NCBI GenBank assembly: GCA_029007685.1 | Contig: JAQXIG010000059.1 | Coordinates: 1-16,625, forward strand | Source of the DNA: a bacterium | GTDB lineage: Bacteria > Bacillota_I > Bacilli_A > RF39 > UBA660 | Reading direction: 5' to 3' | Length of the DNA: 16,625 bases | The notes under the pieces: model-generated | Told to the model about the DNA's origin: nothing | What the model saw: only the letters and a program-made list of their open reading frames with translations | Database searches by the model: none | Translations under genes and position numbers: made by a program | Shown here: positions 1 through 6,032 of the stretch, piece by piece | Layout: each line of letters opens with the position of its first letter | How positions within the stretch are numbered: position 1 is the stretch's first letter

Positions 1-85
1 CTAAATAAACATTAGCCATACCACCTTCACCAATACTTTTAATGATCTCATAACGATCATTTATTTTTTGCCCCTTTTCTATCAT
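1..85 (-). CDS. prkC: Serine/threonine protein kinase, PrkC-like (N-terminal 28 residues only)
   Basis: Only the first 28 codons are in the window; the rest lies beyond the left edge. The visible peptide contains RYEIIKSIGEGGMANVYL, the glycine-rich ATP-binding loop and start of the N-lobe typical of bacterial Hanks-type kinases of the PrkC/StkP group. The ATG overlaps the TGA of the upstream phosphatase gene in an ATGA arrangement, so the two are very probably translationally coupled. PrkC kinases usually continue with a transmembrane helix and extracellular PASTA repeats that sense cell-wall fragments, but nothing of that can be seen here. Adjacency to a PP2C phosphatase is the classic kinase/phosphatase pair and strongly supports the call. 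Confidence 0.9.
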   Translation of the reverse strand, partial: MIEKGQKINDRYEIIKSIGEGGMANVYL

Positions 86-828
86 TCTATTACACCCTCT
101 TCACTTCTTATTAAATAGGCAATCGAAACATTGTCAAGCCCTCCCCTATTATTAGCCTTGGCAATTAATTTCACTACTTTATCTTCGATTGATAGGTTAC
201 TTAGTAGCACCTTTTGAATTTGTTCTTCTTCTAACATATTGGTTAGACCATCACTACATAGGAAAATTTCTTGAATTTCAGTATCACAATCAAAAATATC
301 GATATCAATCTTATGATTAGATCCTAAAGCCTTCATCAACACATTCTTTTTAGGATGATCTTTCGCTTCTTCTTCGGTCAATTCTCCTGCAGTTACTAAC
401 AGATTTACCAAAGTATGATCATAGGTAACTTTATGAAGTTTATTATCTTTCATGACAAAACCACTGGAATCTCCAATATTACCAAACAATACATAATCTT
501 TAGTATTGATTGCTACTACTAAAGTAGAGCCCATTCCTTTGCTCTCCGGATGATTATCTACATAATTAAAAATTAATTGATTAATTTCAGTAGCACTGGT
601 ACGTAACCACTCAATTGCTTGATCTTTATTCATATTGATGAATGTTTCCTGAAAATGTTTTCCTAAATAACTAATGGCGATGGAAGAAGCTACTTCTCCT
701 GCTGAGTGTCCGCCCATACCATCAGCTACTGCTAATAAGTAATCGTTACTACTATTTCTAATCGTGATAACACTATCTTCATTGTGATCTCTCATTCTCC
801 CAGTATCGGTCATACAAAATACTTTCAT
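82..828 (-). CDS. prpC: PP2C-family protein serine/threonine phosphatase (PrpC/Stp)
   Basis: A 248-residue metal-dependent phosphatase, the usual length for stand-alone bacterial PP2C enzymes. It would remove phosphates placed by the kinase encoded immediately downstream. PP2C motifs appear in order: RDHNED at residues 13-18, the metal-binding ADGMGGHSAGE near 35-45, GMGSTLV near 98-104, GNIGDSSG near 117-123, the CSDGL aspartate at D193 and the C-terminal DNVS with D232. The GDSS motif departs slightly from the more common GDSR. Its AAGGAGG ribosome binding site lies inside the last codons of rlmN, one base separates the two genes, and its TGA overlaps the kinase ATG. Co-transcription of rlmN, prpC and prkC is therefore likely. 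The next codon after the TGA is TAG, giving a tandem stop in this frame. Confidence 0.96.
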   Translation of the reverse strand: MKVFCMTDTGRMRDHNEDSVITIRNSSNDYLLAVADGMGGHSAGEVASSIAISYLGKHFQETFINMNKDQAIEWLRTSATEINQLIFNYVDNHPESKGMGSTLVVAINTKDYVLFGNIGDSSGFVMKDNKLHKVTYDHTLVNLLVTAGELTEEEAKDHPKKNVLMKALGSNHKIDIDIFDCDTEIQEIFLCSDGLTNMLEEEQIQKVLLSNLSIEDKVVKLIAKANNRGGLDNVSIAYLIRSEEGVIE

Positions 829-829
829 A

Positions 830-1849
830 TTAGTCCTCCTTTTTACTTCTTAGTTGTCCACAAGCAGCACTGATTTTTGAACCAAACTCTTTACGAATGG
901 TAGCGTTTATTTTATTCTTTTTTAGTATATCATAAAATTTACTAATTGTGTGATAATCACTTCTTTGAAATGAAATGTTATTGGTTTCATTATAAGGAAT
1001 TAAATTGATATAGCAGTTCATTCCTTTTACTAATTTGACCAACTCTAAAGCGTGCTTTTCTTGATCATTTATATCCTTCAATAAAATATATTCAAATGTT
1101 ACACGACGATTTGTCTTTTTTAAATAATCTTTTAAGGTATCTATCAAAAGTTCAAGAGGATATGCTCGATTAATAGCCATAATTTGATTCCTAATATCGT
1201 TGTTAGGTGCGTGTAGACTAATCGCTAAATTCACCTGATAAGGCAAGGTAGAGAATTGGATAATTTTAGGTACAATACCACAAGTAGAAACAGTAATATG
1301 CCTACTTCCCAAAGCGATTCCTTTAGGGTGATTCATAATTTCGATAAATTTAACTAAATTGTCATAGTTATCAAAAGGTTCTCCAATTCCCATTACCACA
1401 ACGTGACTAATTCTTTTTCCTATCTCTTTTTCAATCATCAAAATCTGTTCTACCATTTCATGGGTTTCTAAGTTTCTTATTTTTTTTAAACGACCACTTT
1501 CACAAAACTTACATCCCATATTACACCCTACTTGAGTAGAAATACAAAGACTATTGCCATAATTATGATTCATCAATACAGCTTCGATCTGTTCTTCATC
1601 CTTCAGCGAGAATAAAAATTTCTTTACATCCGTATCTGCTTCTTGTTTGACTATTTTGATGGTACTTAAAGTAAAATCTTGTTTTAATAGTTCTATCACT
1701 TCTTTTTTTAAATTGGTCATTTCTTCGAAGTGATCAACCCTTTTACGATATAACCAATCAAATACTTGTTGTCCCCTGAATTTCTTATCTTGATGATTGA
1801 CAAAATAGTTTTCTAAATCAGCTAAACTTAAATTATATATTGAATTCAT
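830..1849 (-). CDS. rlmN: Dual-specificity RNA methyltransferase RlmN (23S rRNA A2503 / tRNA A37, C2-methylation)
   Basis: A radical-SAM methyltransferase of 339 residues. RlmN methylates C2 of A2503 in the peptidyl-transferase region of 23S rRNA and A37 of some tRNAs. The [4Fe-4S]-binding cysteines form CNMGCKFC (C109, C113, C116). HVVVMGIGEPFDNYDN and HITVSTCG are characteristic, and the substrate-methylating cysteine is C330 in SAACGQLR. The HVVVMGIGEPFDNY and LAISLHAPNN wording resembles streptococcal RlmN more than Bacillus RlmN, as far as I can recall those sequences. Two positions look unusual: CESG after the cluster motif where CASG or CSTG is common, and GSKISAACGQLR where GTDI-AACGQLR is usual. 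Cfr is the main alternative, but the C-terminal ACGQLR ending and the housekeeping context favour RlmN. AAGGAG lies 8 bases before the ATG. Confidence 0.94.
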   Translation of the reverse strand: MNSIYNLSLADLENYFVNHQDKKFRGQQVFDWLYRKRVDHFEEMTNLKKEVIELLKQDFTLSTIKIVKQEADTDVKKFLFSLKDEEQIEAVLMNHNYGNSLCISTQVGCNMGCKFCESGRLKKIRNLETHEMVEQILMIEKEIGKRISHVVVMGIGEPFDNYDNLVKFIEIMNHPKGIALGSRHITVSTCGIVPKIIQFSTLPYQVNLAISLHAPNNDIRNQIMAINRAYPLELLIDTLKDYLKKTNRRVTFEYILLKDINDQEKHALELVKLVKGMNCYINLIPYNETNNISFQRSDYHTISKFYDILKKNKINATIRKEFGSKISAACGQLRSKKED

Positions 1850-1869
1850 GGAATCACTCCTTGTGCTTT

Positions 1870-1878
1870 ATTATAACA
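1870..1878 (-). promoter_or_regulatory. Extended -10 promoter for rlmN-prpC-prkC
   Basis: On the minus strand TGTTATAAT gives a perfect -10 hexamer (1875 to 1870) with the TGn extension. It lies about 20 bases before the rlmN start codon. No good -35 is present at 17 bases, which is compatible with an extended -10 promoter. A TTGACA occurs at 1920-1915 but is far too distant to pair with this -10. Confidence 0.6.
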
Positions 1879-1882
1879 TGAA

Positions 1883-1910
1883 AACAGACTATTCACTGGA
1901 ATAATCTGTT
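1883..1910 (-). terminator. Hairpin with T-run between the fmt unit and rlmN, probable intrinsic terminator
   Basis: An inverted repeat with 12-base arms and a 4-base loop. On the minus strand it reads AACAGATTATTC, loop CAGT, GAATAGTCTGTT; all positions pair in RNA, including one U-G. TTT follows the downstream arm, so the tail is short. It would end transcription from the fmt-containing unit just before the rlmN promoter. It could instead be a regulatory hairpin or operator upstream of that promoter. Confidence 0.55.
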
Positions 1911-2089
1911 AAAATGTCAAGCTGACACTCAAAAGTCGTCAAGACCATTTTAAAAGATATTCTTTCATCATATGTAGATCATAATGTTATTATTATTGTT
2001 TTTGTACAGTTATTACTATCATTTAGCTAACATATTGCGATTTCAAGTTCTAATGCTAATATTTTTCATTCGATTGACACTGCTATTTT

Positions 2090-2860
2090 TTAGTTGCTCA
2101 CAGTGACATCAAAATATTGGGTAGTTCCAATATCGTTAAATTCCATGATAATCTGCAAAGTAGCTAATGAATTATTTTGAACTACTTGATGATAATGATC
2201 GAAGTTTATTTCAATCTTTTTGATTTTTCCTTCTTCCAATGTCACGATAACAAAATCCCTTAGAGTTTCTTCTACAGCTAACTTTAAGTCTGGATGATAG
2301 GATCTTACGATATCACTTGTCGATATGCTATAAGTATAGATATGATCATTTTTTACCAAATTTCCTTTTTCTACCAAAGAAATTATAGTTTCTAAATCGG
2401 TATAAATCAGATTTTCACTAGGACGATCTACGATATGGTATTCTCCGTTTTCTTTTAATAAATAATTGTCACTTAATTTGGCATAGTTGGTACTTCCAGT
2501 TTCACTAATGATGGTAAAAATTTCCTTATCATCTAATTTTTTTCCAGTAAAAACTTCTTTTTGATTATTGTTTGTCACAGTATAAATATAGCTATAGTTA
2601 ATTTCATAACTCTCTATTTCGGGACCTTCTTCTTCGGTGGTTGGAGATGGACTAGGAGAGATTAACGGTGTCTGCTGGTTTGAGTTCAAATTTGAAGTAT
2701 TATGATTGGGTTCACCTACTGATGGTTGAGTTCTAATTACTACGACTAAAATGAAGATAAAGACACTATATATAATCAACATTGCGATAGCATGGGCACG
2801 CTCGTCTTTCTTTTTTCCAAAACATTTAGATAAGATATCCTTCCATTTTATTTGTTTCAT
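2090..2860 (-). CDS. Hypothetical single-pass membrane protein with extracytoplasmic domain
   Basis: I do not recognise the family. The 256-residue product has a short basic cytoplasmic head (residues 1-23), one hydrophobic helix at about 24-42, a low-complexity Asn/Ser/Pro/Thr linker (about 47-75, with SPSPSPTT) and a hydrophilic, beta-rich domain of about 180 residues that should lie outside the membrane. There is no lipobox or cleavable signal-peptide pattern, so it is probably N-terminally anchored. The gene starts 8 bases after the fmt stop, and its AGGAG ribosome binding site overlaps the fmt TAG, so it belongs to the fmt transcript. About 240 non-coding bases follow before rlmN. No function can be assigned. 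Confidence 0.8.
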   Translation of the reverse strand: MKQIKWKDILSKCFGKKKDERAHAIAMLIIYSVFIFILVVVIRTQPSVGEPNHNTSNLNSNQQTPLISPSPSPTTEEEGPEIESYEINYSYIYTVTNNNQKEVFTGKKLDDKEIFTIISETGSTNYAKLSDNYLLKENGEYHIVDRPSENLIYTDLETIISLVEKGNLVKNDHIYTYSISTSDIVRSYHPDLKLAVEETLRDFVIVTLEEGKIKKIEINFDHYHQVVQNNSLATLQIIMEFNDIGTTQYFDVTVSN

Positions 2861-2868
2861 GATAACTC

Positions 2869-3807
2869 CTATTTAAAAATTTTCCCTAAAAAAGATTCTT
2901 TGTCTTTGCCATGAAAGAGATCTTTTACTTTCATTTTCTTTTTACCTGCAAATTGTAGTTCCGTAATAATGAGTTCTCCATCTTTGGTACTAACTCCCAA
3001 ACCATCTTCATACACTTTTCCAATTTCACCATTTTGTTTGGTAGTAAAAAAACTATCACTAATTCTAGCTTCATAAATTTTTACGACCTGGTCATCTAGT
3101 ATAGCATAAGCTCCAGGCCAAGGGTTTAACCCCCTTATCTGATTATAAATATCTATCGTAGATTTGGAAAAATCTAGTTTTTCATCTTCACGAGTGATAT
3201 TCCAAGCATAAGTTACTTCTTTTTCATCTTGTGGCTTAGGATGGATATTTCCAGTTACGATATTAGGAATAGTATCTAATAATAGTCTAGTTCCTAATTC
3301 ACTTAAGCGATCATGTAAAGTTCCTACATTGTCGTCTTTGTTAATAACAGTTTCTATCTGTGAAATGATATCTCCGGCATCCATTTTTTCCGTCATATAC
3401 ATAATAGTAATTCCAGTTCTTAATTCATTATTGATGATAGCTTTATGGATAGGAGCCCCACCACGTAATTTAGGTAACAAAGACGCATGCACATTGATAC
3501 AACCATATTTGGGAAGATCTAATAAATCTTTAGGAATAATTTGACCGTAAGCACAAGTAACAATCAAATCTGGTTTCAAGGGGATAATATCATGATATTC
3601 TTCCTTTATTTTGAATGGTTGAAAAACAGGAATATTATATTTTAAGGCCAATTCTTTTACTGGAGAAGCTTTTCGTTCACGCTTTCTTCCTACTTCTTTG
3701 TCAGGTTGAGTTACTACTCCTACTACCTCATAATGGTTGATTAATCCTTGAAGAATATGGATACTAAATTGGGGGGTTCCCATAAATACAATTTTTAATT
3801 TGGTCAT
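2869..3807 (-). CDS. fmt: Methionyl-tRNA formyltransferase
   Basis: This enzyme transfers the formyl group of 10-formyl-THF to the methionine on initiator tRNA. Its 312 residues are the normal length. The N-terminal Rossmann domain begins KIVFMGTPQFS. Catalytic residues are N105 and H107 in INVHASLLPKLRGGAPI and D143 in MDAGD, matching N108, H110 and D146 of the E. coli enzyme. RGGAPI replaces the more usual RGAAPI. The C-terminal tRNA-binding domain includes LNPWPGAYAIL. Start and stop are well set: AAGGAG precedes the ATG, which overlaps the upstream TGA as ATGA, and the TAG lies within the next gene's ribosome binding site. The usual neighbours def and rsmB are not adjacent. Confidence 0.97.
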   Translation of the reverse strand: MTKLKIVFMGTPQFSIHILQGLINHYEVVGVVTQPDKEVGRKRERKASPVKELALKYNIPVFQPFKIKEEYHDIIPLKPDLIVTCAYGQIIPKDLLDLPKYGCINVHASLLPKLRGGAPIHKAIINNELRTGITIMYMTEKMDAGDIISQIETVINKDDNVGTLHDRLSELGTRLLLDTIPNIVTGNIHPKPQDEKEVTYAWNITREDEKLDFSKSTIDIYNQIRGLNPWPGAYAILDDQVVKIYEARISDSFFTTKQNGEIGKVYEDGLGVSTKDGELIITELQFAGKKKMKVKDLFHGKDKESFLGKIFK

Positions 3808-4385
3808 TTTTTCATCTCCTTAATCCATTGTTCATATATACTGATTAATTCTTGTTTTTGGCTATCATTCATTTCTTGGTAAGGATTATGATAGCTCTCT
3901 ACACTTCCAATATGATGCCCAATTATTTTTCCTTCTTTAATAAAATAAACATCAGGTACTGCTAATCTTTTTTTTCCGGTTTCATCTTCACGTAAATTGT
4001 CTCCTAGAAAGTCAAATAATTCTTGTTTGATACTAGTCAAATTCAAGTTATAAGTATCAATATAATAGATAGTATCGATGTGATTGGTTTTCGCTGTATG
4101 AATTAGAATAGGAACGATATTTCGACACCAGGGACATGTATTATATCCAAAGTAAAAAATTCCCGTTTCTTTTTTGAGATATGTTAAAATTTCCTTTTCG
4201 TTTAGATACTGAATTCCGTTATCATAAGGGACTTTGATTTTGATCTTCTTCCCATTACGATCTTCTATGAGATTAATATATTCATAAGATATTTTAAAAC
4301 GAATGGGATCAACTTGATAAAGGACAAAACCAACAATTCCTAGTAATAAGACAATGATTACAATCAAAATTATTTTCTTTTTCAT
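3804..4385 (-). CDS. Membrane-anchored thioredoxin-like protein (CPWC)
   Basis: A 193-residue protein with an N-terminal hydrophobic helix at about 4-24 followed by a thioredoxin-like domain. The segment FYFGYNTCPWCRNIVPIL places a CxxC pair at C84 and C87 after a beta strand, as in thioredoxin folds; LAVPDVYFIKEGKIIGHHIG fits the later strands with the cis-Pro loop. The topology puts the active site outside the membrane. The closest family I can name is the bacteriocin-transport-accessory-like or generic membrane thioredoxin group, but no bacteriocin genes are nearby. A role in disulfide handling or resistance to oxidative damage is inference. The TGA overlaps the fmt ATG, so the genes are probably coupled. 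The ribosome binding site AAGGTTGATG is modest. Confidence 0.78.
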   Translation of the reverse strand: MKKKIILIVIIVLLLGIVGFVLYQVDPIRFKISYEYINLIEDRNGKKIKIKVPYDNGIQYLNEKEILTYLKKETGIFYFGYNTCPWCRNIVPILIHTAKTNHIDTIYYIDTYNLNLTSIKQELFDFLGDNLREDETGKKRLAVPDVYFIKEGKIIGHHIGSVESYHNPYQEMNDSQKQELISIYEQWIKEMKK

Positions 4386-4419
4386 ATTACATCAACCTTG
4401 TTTAGTATATCATATTTGG

Positions 4420-5094
4420 TTAAGAAAAGAGTAAAAAATTCCCAATTGCGAGCATTACAATCAAGATTACCAAAGTATAATGGATATTGGTTGCTTGATT
4501 GTTTTTATACGAATTTGGGTAAACCAATTTCTTTTTGTGTTGTGTTTCTAGCCTGTCGTGTTTTTCATCTAACTTTCTTTGATTCAGATTCTCTAGAGTG
4601 GCATTTAAGGTAACTAGTTGTTCACCCATTGTGGTATTACTTACTCTGACAATTGTATTTTCCATCGTATCTTGGCCCACCATTGCTCCTCTTTCAATAA
4701 AGGATTCTAAAATTTCAGAAACGTATTCATCCATCAAGAAAACTATTTCAGGATGAATACCACCATTTTTAATCGACATATGGAAAGTTCTTTCTTTATT
4801 TAACACATACTGGTGAATCATCACAAGAACTAGAGATAGTTCTATAGAAGTAGATGATAATATTTCAAAATAGTTGACACTAAGATTATAGTTTTTGACT
4901 ACTTTTTGAATTGGAAAGATTACTACAGAATCTAATTTATTCTCAGGATAATTTTCTAGTGAAAAGTTACCATATAAGATTTTAAAACGAGACTTATTTT
5001 CTTCTTTCATAAACTTCATATCTAAGTTGGCATGGATACTGAAATGATACTGATTAGTAACTAGAACAGTTGTCATCATAGCTACAAAATTCAT
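4420..5094 (-). CDS. Hypothetical C-terminally tail-anchored protein
   Basis: An unrecognised protein of 224 residues if read from the ATG at 5094; a TTG lies directly before it at 5097. Most of it is soluble: a beta-rich N-terminal part, then a helical part with a polar, charged stretch at about 150-190. The last 20 residues are strongly hydrophobic (HYTLVILIVMLAIGNFLLFS), which suggests a tail anchor with the body in the cytoplasm. The start is uncertain: GGAG lies about 20 bases upstream, too far to be ideal. The frame continues upstream through a TAA into the TGA-interrupted fragment at 5098-5352, so this may be the intact second gene of that pair or the surviving 3' part of a longer broken gene. 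About 35 bases separate it from the thioredoxin-like gene. Confidence 0.6.
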   Translation of the reverse strand: MNFVAMMTTVLVTNQYHFSIHANLDMKFMKEENKSRFKILYGNFSLENYPENKLDSVVIFPIQKVVKNYNLSVNYFEILSSTSIELSLVLVMIHQYVLNKERTFHMSIKNGGIHPEIVFLMDEYVSEILESFIERGAMVGQDTMENTIVRVSNTTMGEQLVTLNATLENLNQRKLDEKHDRLETQHKKKLVYPNSYKNNQATNIHYTLVILIVMLAIGNFLLFS

Positions 5095-5097
5095 CAA

Positions 5098-5352
5098 TTA
5101 TGGTCTCATGACATCTCCACTAATTTCTATACTCCCATTTTCTTTCACTTCCACATTATCGATGGGGTGTTCTATAGATAGTTTTCTTTTCTTCACTTTT
5201 CCAATAGTAATAACTCCAACATTTTCTAAGTCTTGTCTAGCTGTTTTGATTACTTCTTCTTTGATATCAATTACAACAGCATTCGATTGATGATCATTTT
5301 TTCAGTTTGTTGAAGAGGCGTAACCAAATGATTCAGCAGTATACAAATCCAT
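5098..5352 (-). pseudogene. Small gene interrupted by an in-frame TGA, start signals intact
   Basis: From the ATG at 5352-5350, with AGGAT 7-8 bases upstream and a promoter before it, the frame reads 16 codons (MDLYTAESFGYASSTN) to a TGA at 5304-5302. It then continues in the same frame for 67 sense codons to a TAA at 5100-5098. The downstream part looks like real protein, with VVIDIKEEVIKTARQDLENV, GVITIGKVKKRKL and NGSIEISGDV. It has no usable start of its own; its first Met lies three codons before the TAA. I read it as a gene of 84 sense codons, counting the TGA position, broken by one nonsense mutation. Alternatives are a 16-residue leader peptide or UGA recoding, and there is no independent sign of either. 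The family is not recognised. Confidence 0.5.
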
Positions 5353-5376
5353 ATGATCACATCCTATTCTGATAAA

Positions 5377-5405
5377 ATCATATCATAATAAGATATTTTT
5401 TACAA
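5377..5405 (-). promoter_or_regulatory. Sigma-A-type promoter upstream of the TGA-interrupted gene
   Basis: On the minus strand: -35 TTGTAA (5405-5400), a 17-base spacer, and -10 TATGAT (5382-5377). The start codon lies about 25 bases downstream, with a ribosome binding site between. It probably drives the 5352-to-2090 unit, including fmt. Confidence 0.65.
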
Positions 5406-5424
5406 AACTTTTTAAGATAATGAA

Positions 5425-5450
5425 AGAAGATAATTTAGGTATTATCTTCT
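5425..5450 (-). terminator. Hairpin with weak T-rich tail, probable end of the priA/spoIID unit
   Basis: A perfect inverted repeat with 10-base arms (AGAAGATAAT and ATTATCTTCT) and a 6-base loop. On the minus strand the tail reads TTTCATTATCTT, T-rich but not a pure run. It sits just upstream of the promoter at 5377-5405, a natural boundary between two units. The stem is AT-rich, so efficiency is uncertain. Confidence 0.5.
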
Positions 5451-5484
5451 CACTTTGGTTCCTTTCCATACTTTAAAATTACTT

Positions 5485-5547
5485 TTATAATGATTGTAAT
5501 CTTACTTTCATCTCTTCTAAACTTCGTTGACTCTTCTCCATTACCAT
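5485..5547 (-). CDS. Possible 20-residue micro-ORF with strong ribosome binding site
   Basis: Inside the otherwise decayed stretch, AAAAGGAG at about 5565-5558 precedes a GTG (5550) and an ATG (5547) in one frame. This encodes MVMEKSQRSLEEMKVRLQSL and ends in TAA, followed about 35 bases later by the hairpin at 5450-5425. The peptide is charged and likely helical. It may be a genuine small protein or the surviving start of a lost gene. The spacing (7 bases to GTG, 10 to ATG) is acceptable. Length alone gives no statistical support. Confidence 0.25.
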   Translation of the reverse strand: MVMEKSQRSLEEMKVRLQSL

Positions 5548-5585
5548 CACAAACAAACTCCTTTTCGATATTTAAAATTTTTCTT

Positions 5586-5880
5586 TTATCTTATAAAATT
5601 TTGAAAAATTTCTGATCCCTGTAATCTATCACTATATTCTCAAACTTTTACACCAAATCAGCCCCATTCGCCAGTTTGTTTAATCACATCATCTTTAACC
5701 CTAACATGACTAAATGTTCGTAATCTTAAATTTTTTATTCAATTCCATGACAGTTTCTACAAACAATTCATTTTCTGACCTTTTTTAACAACATAGCGAA
5801 AAGCTCATGTAGTAGTGAATATAATCTACATCATCTAAATTGTTTTAAAATACACAATCATATAATTTTTTATACTTCAT
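5586..5880 (-). pseudogene. Remnant of a degraded gene, family unknown
   Basis: Reading the minus strand from an ATG at 5880 gives protein-like segments broken by stops and a frame change: MKYKKLYDCVF, stop, NNLDDVDYIHYYMSFSLCC, stop, then NELFVETVMELNKKFKI. In another frame follow RVKDDVIKQTGEWG, TGA, FGVKV, TGA, EYSDRLQGSEIFQNFIR, ending in TAA at 5588-5586. The two TGA codons (5660-5658 and 5642-5640) would restore a continuous stretch if they were once TGG. That matches G-to-A decay in an AT-biased genome. I cannot name the parent family. Part of the apparent coding quality could be chance, since the fragments are short. Confidence 0.4.
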
Positions 5881-6032
5881 CTACTTCTTCTTTTTTGTCA
5901 GTTTCCTAGACTGTATCAGAAAAGAAAATCAATATAAAATAGTTCGTTTTAAAAGAGCAACTAAAAGATATAAGATAATTCTTTACGTTAAGATTGGATT
6001 TTTCAGTTTGATAAAATCTTTGCGTTACTTTT

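Larger units (their letters stand above)
5353..6032. other. Gene-poor 680-bp stretch with decayed coding remnants
   Basis: This is the longest interval in the window without an intact gene. On the minus strand, after the SpoIID-like stop at 6033, it holds degraded coding fragments (about 5880-5586), a possible micro-ORF (5547-5485), a hairpin (5450-5425) and the promoter for the next unit (5405-5377). Nothing recognisable was seen between 5881 and 6032. No tRNA, known riboswitch, direct-repeat target site or transposase motif was found. Confidence 0.6.

Noticed and set aside
1911..2089. Possible small gene or RNA between the membrane protein and rlmN
   Set aside because: All minus-strand frames are broken within about 30 codons and none has a ribosome binding site. 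Short repeats of TGACAC and a TGTCA/TGACA palindrome are too small to support a named element.
3329..3544. Plus-strand open frame opposite fmt
   Set aside because: It is antisense to the conserved catalytic region of Fmt and has no ribosome binding site or recognisable protein pattern.
5108..5290. Plus-strand 60-codon open frame
   Set aside because: It is the antisense of the TGA-interrupted minus-strand gene, which has the promoter, ribosome binding site and better protein composition.
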